A DNA stretch of 5,041 nt from Chloroflexota bacterium (GTDB lineage Bacteria; Chloroflexota; UBA5177; JANWHV01): NCBI GenBank assembly GCA_025924845.1, contig JAICHN010000389.1:1-5041 (forward strand). The letters run 5' to 3'. A program made the position numbers and the translations under genes. Shown piece by piece: positions 1 to 5,041 of this stretch. The stretch's first letter is position 1. Every line of letters begins with the position of its first letter. Under the pieces are notes generated by a model. The model worked only from the letters and a program-made list of their open reading frames with translations. It made no database searches and had not been told where the DNA came from.

Positions 1-43
1 AGGCGGGTCGCCAATCCCGCGTCAAACGGCGGTCACCCTACCT

Positions 44-57
44 CGCCCGCACGGGCG
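44..57. repeat. Short GC-rich inverted repeat
   Basis: CGCCCG at 44-49 and CGGGCG at 52-57 are perfect reverse complements, separated by CA. In practice this would be a 5-bp stem with a GCAC tetraloop. No T-run follows, so it is not a canonical intrinsic terminator, although it could end a gene lying to the left. In GC-rich DNA a stem this short can arise by chance. Confidence 0.35.
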
Positions 58-313
58 GCGGTCGCGCCTCCACCCTATCGCCCTGTATCAATCTAGAGCA
101 GCAAGGTTCCGGCTCCTGGGAGCGATTATGCACATCAAAGCTCGAGTTGTCAATATGTGCCCACGCAGCCGGACCGGCTAAGGTCTAGGTCTGCGGAAGC
201 GGCTTCTATCCTATGTGGCGCCGGTGAGCGGTTCGACCGGTCGCCGCACGTCTCTCTGTTCCATCGCGGTATGCTGGATAGCGGTAGTTGCACTCGATTT
301 ACCGAGTTTTCAC

Positions 314-321
314 AAGAGGAG
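314..321 (+). promoter_or_regulatory. Shine-Dalgarno fixing the start at 330
   Basis: AAGAGGAG lies 8 nt before the ATG at 330, which is ideal spacing. The in-frame ATG at 288 has no comparable ribosome-binding sequence and would add 14 residues that do not fit the family. Residues after the 330 start (MATVGILTFSDGR) open directly with the first beta strand typical of the superfamily's N-terminal domain. Confidence 0.8.
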
Positions 322-329
322 CGCAAGCC

Positions 330-1745
330 ATGGCAACGGTCGGCATCCTTACCTTTTCCGACGGACGACCCTTCGTCGCCGAGCAGGTCGAAGAGCGCAA
401 CCGCCGTTTCCAAAAACGGCTCCGCCGCAGGCTGGAGGCGGATGGTCATCAGGCGGTGTGCGGCGAGGGGATTGTGTGGACCAACGAAGGGGCGGTTCGC
501 GAGGCGAAGCGGCTGGCCGCCCTCGGTTGTGACTGTACGATCTTCTGCTTCGCGGTGTGGGCCTTTCCCCATCTCCCCGCGCTAGCCTCGCGTTTCGCGC
601 CGGGGCCGCTCCTCCTGTTCAGCGATATAGACCCGCAATCCCCCGGTCTAGTGGGCATGCTGGCGAGCGCGGGCGGACTCAATCAAGTAGGCACCAAGTA
701 TGCTCGCGCCTATGGGGCAATCGAGGATGACAGCACCTACAGCCGGGTGCGGACGTTCGTGCGCGCGGCGGGCGCGGTGTCGCGCCTTCGCGGCCAAACC
801 TTCGGCCTGGTCGGGGGCCGACCGATGGGCATGTACACGGCCACCGCGGACCCCGCGCAATGGCTCAAGATCTTTGGCGTGGATGTCGAGCACATCGATC
901 AGGGCGAAATCGTCCGGCTCGCTCCCGAGGTGCCCGAAGCGAAGGTGGAATCGGCCTTCCGCTGGCTAGAGGAGCTGGTCGGCCATATTCACTACGACGG
1001 CAAGCAACTCACCCCCGAAAAGCTCAAGACGCAGATCCGCGCCACCGAGGTGATGAAACGGCTAATCGCGGAGTATCGGCTGGACTTCTCCGGGATCAAG
1101 GCGCAGCCTGAACTGACCAATACGTTCTGCACGATGGACGTGACCGAGGCATTTCTCAACGATCCCTACGACTGGGATGGGCCGCACGAGCCGCATGTCT
1201 GCGCCACCGAGGCCGATATGGACGCTGCGATGACCATGCAGATTTTGAAGCACCTCAGCGGTACTCCGGTGCTGTTTGCCGACGTGCGACACTATCACGC
1301 CGATCTCGATATGTGGGATCTGGTGAACTCCGGCGAGCATGCCACCTATTTCGCGGGCCGATCACTCGATCCGGCAGTGAATCTGCCCCTCGTCCACTTC
1401 TATCCGGAGAGCTTTTACTTCCCGGCCGGCGGCGCCAGCGTCCATCATCTAGCCTATCCAGGCCAGGCAACGTTCGCCCGCCTAACCCGTCGGGACGGCG
1501 CCTATTGGCTGGCCATTCTCCCCGGTGAGTTCCTGCAATATCCGCCGGAGCAGAATGACGCGCTCATGCGGCAAACGACGCTGGAGTGGCCGCATGCCTT
1601 CGCCCGCTTCACTTGCGGGCCCGACGAGTTTCTGGCGACCTATGCCAGTAATCACATCCACGCCATCTACGGTGACTGGACAGCGGAGTTGCAAGCCGTT
1701 GCCGATATGCTGGGCATTGAGGTCCGTCTGTACGGGGCCGGCTGA
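330..1745 (+). CDS. L-fucose/L-arabinose isomerase superfamily protein
   Basis: The product is 471 residues, cytoplasmic, with no signal peptide or membrane segment. It resembles the L-fucose/L-arabinose isomerase superfamily (COG2407-like), whose members interconvert aldoses and ketoses using a divalent metal, usually Mn2+. The Rossmann-like N-terminal part starts at VGILTFSDGR (residues 4-13). A central part contains GLVGGRPMGMYTA (159-171). The C-terminal catalytic part follows. Candidate metal ligands are E294 (CATEADMDAAM), D318 (FADVR) and His442 or His444 (NHIHAIYGDW). The E294-D318 spacing of 24 residues equals that of Glu337 and Asp361 in Escherichia coli FucI, whose third ligand is His528. 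It is shorter than E. coli FucI (591 residues) but within the range of short relatives. The substrate cannot be read from the sequence. No sugar kinase, aldolase or transporter lies next to it here, so I give no gene symbol. It appears to be the only gene of its block in this window. Confidence 0.83.
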   Translation: MATVGILTFSDGRPFVAEQVEERNRRFQKRLRRRLEADGHQAVCGEGIVWTNEGAVREAKRLAALGCDCTIFCFAVWAFPHLPALASRFAPGPLLLFSDIDPQSPGLVGMLASAGGLNQVGTKYARAYGAIEDDSTYSRVRTFVRAAGAVSRLRGQTFGLVGGRPMGMYTATADPAQWLKIFGVDVEHIDQGEIVRLAPEVPEAKVESAFRWLEELVGHIHYDGKQLTPEKLKTQIRATEVMKRLIAEYRLDFSGIKAQPELTNTFCTMDVTEAFLNDPYDWDGPHEPHVCATEADMDAAMTMQILKHLSGTPVLFADVRHYHADLDMWDLVNSGEHATYFAGRSLDPAVNLPLVHFYPESFYFPAGGASVHHLAYPGQATFARLTRRDGAYWLAILPGEFLQYPPEQNDALMRQTTLEWPHAFARFTCGPDEFLATYASNHIHAIYGDWTAELQAVADMLGIEVRLYGAG

Positions 1746-1776
1746 ATAAGTCCCCCTCCCCGCTCGCGAAGCACAG

Positions 1777-1821
1777 GAACGGCGGACACATGATGACCTA
1801 TTCATCATGTAGCCGCCGTTC
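1777..1821. terminator. Long hairpin after the isomerase-like gene, possible terminator
   Basis: GAACGGCGG at 1777-1785 pairs perfectly with CCGCCGTTC at 1813-1821. ACATGATGA at 1788-1796 pairs perfectly with TCATCATGT at 1802-1810. The two 9-bp stems are stacked, separated by a 2x2 internal mismatch (AC against AG), and capped by a 5-nt CCTAT loop. The structure begins 31 nt after the stop of the isomerase-like gene and ends 20 nt before the putative -35 box of the Rieske gene, where a terminator would be expected. No T-tract follows on the plus strand and no upstream A-tract serves the other strand. It may instead be an mRNA-stabilising 3' end or a protein-binding palindrome. Confidence 0.55.
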
Positions 1822-1841
1822 GCCATGTTGATGGGCCGGCC

Positions 1842-1871
1842 TTGAACGTCCTACGCTATGGGCCGTATATT
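1842..1871 (+). promoter_or_regulatory. Candidate sigma70-type promoter for the Rieske gene
   Basis: TTGAAC at 1842-1847 matches 4 of 6 bases of the TTGACA -35 consensus. TATATT at 1866-1871 matches 5 of 6 bases of the TATAAT -10 consensus. The spacer is 18 nt. Transcription would start near 1878, leaving a leader of roughly 57 nt before the ATG at 1935. A TTG start at 1842 would overlap this -35 box, which argues for the later translation start. The promoter is inferred from consensus matching only. Confidence 0.45.
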
Positions 1872-1934
1872 GCAATCCGGCATGAGGCGGCGCCCTTCGC
1901 GCCGCACGGAATGGGAAGGCAGAGTTCAAAAGGC

Positions 1935-2252
1935 ATGGCAGACCAAGACTTCATATCGGCCGGGGCCGCCGATGGTTTGACGGAAGGCGGCATGGTAGTG
2001 ATCGAGCTGGGGGGCGTCGAGGTGCTGGTCACTCGTTCGGACGGCGCCGTGTATGCTCTGGATAATGAATGCAGCCATCGCGGGTGCAATCTAAGCGATG
2101 GCGAGGTAAGCGGCTACGAAGTTGCCTGCCCCTGTCACGGCGCGATCTTCGATTTACGCAGCGGCGCGGTGCTCGATGGTCCCGCCCCAACCGCGCAGCG
2201 CATCTACATGGTGCGTGAGGTCAACGGCTCGCTTGAGGTTGGCAACGCCTAG
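1935..2252 (+). CDS. Small soluble Rieske [2Fe-2S] protein
   Basis: The product is 105 residues, with no signal peptide or membrane anchor. It is essentially one Rieske domain, so a cytoplasmic electron carrier is likely. The cluster motif is complete: C46-S-H48 and C65-P-C-H68 with 16 residues between H48 and C65, giving two Cys and two His ligands. Two further cysteines, C51 (CSHRGC) and C67 (CPCH), sit where the disulfide pair of bc1/b6f-type Rieske proteins lies. A GPAP proline loop follows at 82-85. After the second box the sequence is GAIFD: the Ser and Tyr that hydrogen-bond the cluster in bc1 Rieske proteins are Ala70 and Phe72. The start at 1935 is preferred because upstream codons overlap the putative promoter and lie outside the domain. 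The ATG at 1911 remains possible, since the best purine-rich stretch (GGGAAGG, 1913-1919) is rather far from 1935. The partner protein is unknown. Proximity to complex I is suggestive only. Confidence 0.85.
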   Translation: MADQDFISAGAADGLTEGGMVVIELGGVEVLVTRSDGAVYALDNECSHRGCNLSDGEVSGYEVACPCHGAIFDLRSGAVLDGPAPTAQRIYMVREVNGSLEVGNA

Positions 2253-2319
2253 CATTCGCCAATCTTCGCCCGAACCGGCGTATTTGAAGGCAAGGAGCCG
2301 CACGGAGCGGCGGCAACCT
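2253..2319 (+). other. Gap after the Rieske gene with a weak hairpin
   Basis: AAGG (2292-2295) and GCCG (2297-2300) can pair with CGGC (2311-2314) and CCTT (2317-2320), with small bulges and a 10-nt loop. Alternatively GCCGC (2297-2301) pairs with GCGGC (2307-2311). Either might terminate the Rieske transcript, but the stems are short and no T-run follows. No open frame here resembles a protein. Confidence 0.3.
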
Positions 2320-2328
2320 TGGTATACT
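2320..2328 (+). promoter_or_regulatory. Candidate extended -10 promoter of the nuo operon
   Basis: TGGTATACT combines a TGn extension (2320-2322) with TATACT (2323-2328), which matches 5 of 6 bases of TATAAT. No good -35 box lies 16-18 nt upstream, which fits an extended -10 promoter. Transcription would begin near 2335, giving a leader of about 90 nt before the nuoA start. That leader would contain the hairpin at 2351-2377. The call rests on consensus matching only. Confidence 0.42.
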
Positions 2329-2350
2329 CTCTGGGGATTGCTCGTGTTCT

Positions 2351-2377
2351 GCCGCGAACCGCCCCGTAGTTCGCGGC
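2351..2377. repeat. Perfect 9-bp inverted repeat in the nuo leader
   Basis: GCCGCGAAC (2351-2359) and GTTCGCGGC (2369-2377) are perfect reverse complements around a 9-nt loop, CGCCCCGTA. The element lies between the candidate -10 box and the nuoA Shine-Dalgarno. There is no T-run, so a simple terminator is unlikely. It could be an RNA leader hairpin that affects stability or translation, or a dyad bound by a transcription factor. A stem this perfect and GC-rich would be stable in RNA. Confidence 0.6.
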
Positions 2378-2409
2378 GTCAATTGCGTATGCTTCATCAC
2401 TCAAGGTGA

Positions 2410-2414
2410 GGAGG
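2410..2414 (+). promoter_or_regulatory. Shine-Dalgarno supporting the GTG start of nuoA
   Basis: GGAGG, within the purine-rich run 2408-2417, lies 8 nt before the GTG at 2423. It makes this non-ATG codon the start. The next in-frame Met is residue 15, inside the first membrane helix, so a later start would remove part of that helix. Confidence 0.85.
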
Positions 2415-2422
2415 GAGCCGCC

Positions 2423-2788
2423 GTGCATATCGGCCTTGCGGCTTTTACACCGGTACTGTTAATCATGGCCATCGCGTTGGTCTTGGTGATTTTGCTGACC
2501 GGGGTTTCCATTTTTCTCGGCCCCCATCGCCCCACCGCCGCCAAGTTGGCGCCTTACGAATGCGGTATCGTTCCTGTCACTCAAGCACGACAGCGATTTC
2601 CCGTCAAGTTTTATTTGATGGCCATGCTGTTCATTATTTTTGATATCGAGGCGATTTTTCTTTATCCGTGGGCCGTGTGGCTCAAACACCTGGGAGCGTT
2701 CGGCTTTTGGGAGATGCTGGTGTTTATCGCCGTCCTCTTCCTGGGCCTCCTCTATATCTACCGGAAGGGAGTCCTCGAATGGGACTAG
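2423..2788 (+). CDS. nuoA: NADH:quinone oxidoreductase subunit A
   Basis: NuoA (ND3 homologue) is a small membrane subunit of complex I, at the junction of the membrane arm and the quinone chamber. The product is 121 residues, the usual length. Three hydrophobic helices are evident, at about residues 8-33, 62-87 and 93-113. The conserved loop between helices 1 and 2 contains YECG (45-48), the segment that in mitochondrial ND3 holds the Cys exposed in the deactive state. Helix 2 carries the hallmark [15 protein letters not shown] and FLYPWA, including the acidic pair D74 and E76. The protein starts with GTG behind a strong Shine-Dalgarno. Its last 10 nt overlap the start of nuoB, so translation of the two is probably coupled. 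It appears to be the first gene of the nuo operon. Confidence 0.96.
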   Translation: MHIGLAAFTPVLLIMAIALVLVILLTGVSIFLGPHRPTAAKLAPYECGIVPVTQARQRFPVKFYLMAMLFIIFDIEAIFLYPWAVWLKHLGAFGFWEMLVFIAVLFLGLLYIYRKGVLEWD

Positions 2789-3264
2789 AAACCGCCTTTG
2801 GCGACAGCATCATTACAACGTCGATCGAACAGGTGGCGGATTGGGGACGGAAGTCCTCGCTCTGGCCCGCCCTCTTCGGCCTGGCTTGCTGCGCCATTGA
2901 GATGATGGCCACCGGGGCCAGCCGCTATGACCTGGCCCGTTTCGGCTCCGAAGTGTTCCGCGCCTCGCCGCGCCAGGCCGACCTGATGATTGTCTCGGGC
3001 CGGGTTTGCCAGAAGATGGCGCCGGTATTGCGCCAGATTTACGATCAGATGCCCGAGCCGAAGTGGGTTATTTCGATGGGCGCTTGCGCCTCGTCGGGCG
3101 GGGTGTTCAATAATTACGCGGTGATTCAGGGCGTGGACAAAATCGTGCCGGTCGATGTGTACGTGCCCGGTTGTCCGCCACGCCCCGAAGCGCTGATGGA
3201 CGGCATTCTGAAGCTCCAGGAGAAGATCTCCCGCGAGCGTTTGGTTTCCCGGCGCGCGAGCTAG
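2779..3264 (+). CDS. nuoB: NADH:quinone oxidoreductase subunit B
   Basis: NuoB (PSST/Nqo6 homologue) carries [4Fe-4S] cluster N2, the last iron-sulfur cluster of complex I, which passes electrons to quinone. The product is 161 residues. The four expected N2 ligands are present: adjacent C37-C38 ([10 protein letters not shown]), C103 ([10 protein letters not shown]) and C132 ([11 protein letters not shown]). The conserved [18 protein letters not shown] segment spans 79-96. An additional cysteine, C77 (GRVCQKM), occupies a position that is Ser or Thr in several homologues I recall. The start at 2779 is chosen over an open frame reaching back to 2668. It is preceded 7 nt upstream by GGAAGGGAG (2763-2771), and its protein begins as the family does ([19 protein letters not shown]). 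The upstream portion is only a shadow of nuoA. The C-terminus stops soon after KLQEKI, without the longer tail of some homologues. Confidence 0.96.
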   Translation: MGLETAFGDSIITTSIEQVADWGRKSSLWPALFGLACCAIEMMATGASRYDLARFGSEVFRASPRQADLMIVSGRVCQKMAPVLRQIYDQMPEPKWVISMGACASSGGVFNNYAVIQGVDKIVPVDVYVPGCPPRPEALMDGILKLQEKISRERLVSRRAS

Positions 3265-3267
3265 CCG

Positions 3268-3789
3268 ATGGCTGATTCGACTGCTGCTGCCGCGCTGACC
3301 GAAAGTCCCGCCGAGGCGAACCTGGCCGTGGTCCGTCTCCGGGCGGCGTTTCCCGACGTACCGATTCGGGCCGTCTCGATGTTCGGCCAGGATTGGGCGA
3401 TTGTGCCTGCCGAGGCGATCGTGGATGTCTGCCGCTTCTTACGGGAAGATGACCAGACAAAGTTCGAGGCGCTGGTCGATGTGACGGCAGTCGATCTGCT
3501 GCCCCGTTCACCGCGCTGGGAGGTTGTCTACCAACTCACCTCGCTCAGCCGCAATGTACGGTTCCGGCTCAAGGTCGAGGTTGCGGATACGGCGGAGCCG
3601 GAAGTGCCAAGCGTGACCTCCGTCTATCGGGTGGCCGATTGGTACGAGCGCGAGGTGTGGGATCTGTTCGGTATCCGCTTCGCCGGTCATCCTAATATGC
3701 GGCGCATCCTCCTTCCTGATGACTGGGAGGGTTTCCCGCTCCGTTACGATCATCCGATCGGCGGCGAGGAAGTGGGATTTACCTCGTGA
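3268..3789 (+). CDS. nuoC: NADH:quinone oxidoreductase subunit C
   Basis: NuoC (30-kDa subunit, Nqo5 homologue) is a hydrophilic subunit with no cofactor that packs against NuoD and NuoB in the connecting module. The product is 173 residues and separate from NuoD, unlike the fused NuoCD of E. coli. The family signature is clear at 124-163: DWYEREVWDLFGIRF, then GHPNMRRILLPDDWEG, then FPLRYDHP. Residues 1-20 are Ala-rich and variable, as is usual for this subunit. The start codon lies only 3 nt after the nuoB stop and has no good Shine-Dalgarno, so its translation probably depends on ribosomes finishing nuoB. The sequence ends shortly after the signature, without the long acidic or Pro-rich tail some homologues carry. 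Confidence 0.95.
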   Translation: MADSTAAAALTESPAEANLAVVRLRAAFPDVPIRAVSMFGQDWAIVPAEAIVDVCRFLREDDQTKFEALVDVTAVDLLPRSPRWEVVYQLTSLSRNVRFRLKVEVADTAEPEVPSVTSVYRVADWYEREVWDLFGIRFAGHPNMRRILLPDDWEGFPLRYDHPIGGEEVGFTS

Positions 3790-3834
3790 TTCAACTCTCG
3801 CATTCCCGCGTAGCATTGGGGATTGGCTCATCTT

Positions 3835-5041
3835 ATGATCACTGAAGCACGCGTAATCACCAGCGGCGATGGCCGCACCGCCGTGCTGGAGCGGCCCGAC
3901 ACTCGCCAAGAAGGCGACTTGATGACGGTCAATATGGGTCCGCAACACCCCAGTACCCATGGAGTGCTGCGTATCATCCTGACCCTGGATGGCGAGACAG
4001 TTGTAGATGCCGTCCCCGATATCGGCTATCTCCACACCGGGATCGAGAAGAGCATACAGTGGAAGCGCTATGAAGCGGCCCTTACCTGTACCGACCGCAT
4101 GGACTACCTGTCTCCCCTGGCCAATAATCTCGGGTATTGCCTGGCGGTAGAGAAGATTCTCGGCCTGTCGATTCCGCCGCGCGCCACTTGGCTGCGCACG
4201 ATGCTGGTCGAACTGCAGCGGATCGCCAGTCATCTGGTCTGGCTGGGGACGCATGCCCTGGATCTGGGCGCCATGACGGTCTTCCTCTATTGCTTCCGTG
4301 AGCGCGAGCTCATTCTCGACCTCTTTGAGGAGTTAACCGGCCAGCGCATGATGACCAGCTACATCCGCTTCGGCGGCGTGGAACTGGAGGTGCCTGACGG
4401 CTGGCTGGGCAGGGTTCGTGCGTTTATCGACGCCTTCCCCGGTCATATCGACGAGTATGAGCGGCTCCTGACCCAGAACGGGATCTGGAAGGGGCGCTTG
4501 ATGGGGGTCGGCGTGATCTCGGCCCAGGAAGCGGTGGACTGGGGACTGAACGGGCCTAGCCTGCGCGGTTCCGGGGTCGCCCGCGACTTGAGGCGGCAAG
4601 AGCCCTACCTTATCTACGACCAACTGAAGTTCAACGTGCCCGTGCGTACCGAAGGTGACTGCTACGCTCGTTACCTGGTGCGGATTGATGAATTGCGCGA
4701 GACACAGCAAATCGTGGTGCAGTGCCTTGATAATCTACCCGACGGCCCGATCCGCTCGGATGACCGGAAGGTAGTGCCGCCGCCCAAGTCCGAGCTGGCG
4801 AACAGCATGGAGGCGGTGATCCACCACTTCAAGCTGTTGACCGAGGGATTACATCCTCCAATTGGCGAGGCCTATCAGGCCATCGAGTCGCCGCGCGGCG
4901 AACTGGGCTTTTATGTGGTAAGTGACGGATCGAATCGCCCCAGGCGCTGCCACGTGCGTGCTCCATCTTTTGCAAACCTACAGGCGTTGCCGCGCCTGTG
5001 CCGCGGGCATCTGGTAGCCGACGTGGTGGCGATCATCGGCA
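3835..5041 (+). CDS. nuoD: NADH:quinone oxidoreductase subunit D, 3' end cut by window
   Basis: NuoD (49-kDa subunit, Nqo4 homologue) descends from the large subunit of [NiFe] hydrogenases and forms much of the quinone-binding site. The frame is open from 3835 to the window edge, giving 402 codons. Judged against Thermus Nqo4 (about 409 residues), roughly ten residues are missing after VADVVAIIG. Hallmarks are MGPQHPSTHG (34-43), GYLHTGIEK (64-72), DRMDYL (87-92), FRERELILDLFEELTGQR and RGELGFYVVSDG. H42 and Y91 align with His38 and Tyr87 of Thermus Nqo4, the pair that contacts the quinone headgroup. The Ni-binding cysteine pairs of hydrogenases are absent, as expected for complex I. The gap after nuoC is 45 nt. 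The start at 3835 has only a weak ribosome site (GGGGA, 3818-3822). A later ATG at 3922 has a better one, but the earlier start matches the N-terminal extension of homologues. Confidence 0.95.
   Translation, partial: MITEARVITSGDGRTAVLERPDTRQEGDLMTVNMGPQHPSTHGVLRIILTLDGETVVDAVPDIGYLHTGIEKSIQWKRYEAALTCTDRMDYLSPLANNLGYCLAVEKILGLSIPPRATWLRTMLVELQRIASHLVWLGTHALDLGAMTVFLYCFRERELILDLFEELTGQRMMTSYIRFGGVELEVPDGWLGRVRAFIDAFPGHIDEYERLLTQNGIWKGRLMGVGVISAQEAVDWGLNGPSLRGSGVARDLRRQEPYLIYDQLKFNVPVRTEGDCYARYLVRIDELRETQQIVVQCLDNLPDGPIRSDDRKVVPPPKSELANSMEAVIHHFKLLTEGLHPPIGEAYQAIESPRGELGFYVVSDGSNRPRRCHVRAPSFANLQALPRLCRGHLVADVVAIIG

Larger units (their letters stand above)
1..329. other. Upstream non-coding region, no gene supported
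   Basis: No reading frame here looks like a protein. The frame open from the left edge to a TAA at 178-180 gives a basic, low-complexity translation with no recognisable motif. The frame ending at a TAG at 94-96 could at most be the tail of a gene lying to the left. On the minus strand, the ATG and GTG starts tried between 1 and 135 run into stops within a few codons, so no divergent gene begins there. Two hairpin-capable stretches are present, at 44-57 and 217-245. A TTGTCA at 147-152 resembles a -35 box but has no acceptable -10 box at the right distance. I therefore call no promoter for the downstream gene. Confidence 0.6.

Noticed and set aside
147..152. TTGTCA as a -35 box for the isomerase-like gene
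   Set aside because: No -10-like hexamer lies 16-18 nt downstream. The nearest candidates (for example TATCCT at 207-212) are much too far away and have no -35 of their own.
181..192. Tandem AGGTCT repeat
   Set aside because: Two copies of six bases are too short to distinguish from chance, and no further copies follow.
150..585. Plus- and minus-strand open frames in the leader and early isomerase-like gene
   Set aside because: Their translations are rich in Arg, Ser and Pro with no motif, and they overlap the well-supported gene from 330 onward.
1482..1826. Minus-strand open frame of 114 codons running through the hairpin
   Set aside because: Most of it is antisense to the isomerase-like gene, and its start lies beyond the hairpin. 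No family resemblance is seen.
1842..1934. TTG-initiated extension of the Rieske protein by 31 residues
   Set aside because: The TTG coincides with a plausible -35 box, the extension has no domain similarity, and the Rieske domain begins after the ATG at 1935.
2122..2409. Plus-strand open frame spanning the Rieske gene and the nuo leader
   Set aside because: It is out of frame with the Rieske motif and Arg/Ser-rich. It also covers the promoter and hairpin region, so it is taken as a shadow.
3508..4254. Minus-strand open frame of 248 codons
   Set aside because: It lies antisense to nuoC and nuoD, both with unmistakable family motifs. Long opposite-strand frames are common in GC-rich genes.
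4333..4710. Minus-strand open frame of 125 codons
   Set aside because: It lies entirely antisense to conserved nuoD sequence and shows no recognisable motif.

Overview
This is a GC-rich bacterial window. All genes are on the plus strand, in three transcriptional blocks. No mobile element, CRISPR array, tRNA or rRNA was seen. The protein styles (separate NuoC and NuoD, a short NuoB with the [17 protein letters not shown] segment, a GTG-started NuoA with a strong Shine-Dalgarno) suggest a Chloroflexota-type organism, perhaps Thermomicrobia-like. That placement rests on remembered family resemblance, not on a search.

Layout. Bases 1-329 hold no supportable gene, only two weak hairpin-forming stretches. 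Bases 330-1745 encode a complete 471-residue protein of the L-fucose/L-arabinose isomerase superfamily, with the family's metal-ligand pattern. A long hairpin without a T-tract (1777-1821) closes that block. A plausible sigma70-type promoter (1842-1871) follows, leading into a small soluble Rieske [2Fe-2S] protein (1935-2252). The next gap (2253-2422) carries an extended -10 promoter candidate and a perfect 9-bp hairpin. After it begins the operon for NADH:quinone oxidoreductase (complex I): nuoA (2423-2788), nuoB (2779-3264), nuoC (3268-3789) and nuoD (3835 to the window end, cut about ten residues short).

How the genes work together. NuoA is a membrane-arm subunit beside the quinone site. 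NuoB carries the terminal cluster N2. NuoC and NuoD form the hydrophilic connecting module, and NuoD supplies the quinone-headgroup His and Tyr. The overlapping or tightly spaced reading frames suggest one transcript, presumably continuing into nuoE/H/I and so on beyond the window. The Rieske protein is an electron carrier by family, but its link to complex I is only positional, and it seems to have its own promoter. The sugar-isomerase-like gene is probably a metabolic neighbour unrelated to respiration.

No clearly novel multi-gene system is visible. The items most worth a second look are the unusual residue set of the Rieske protein and the two strong intergenic hairpins.
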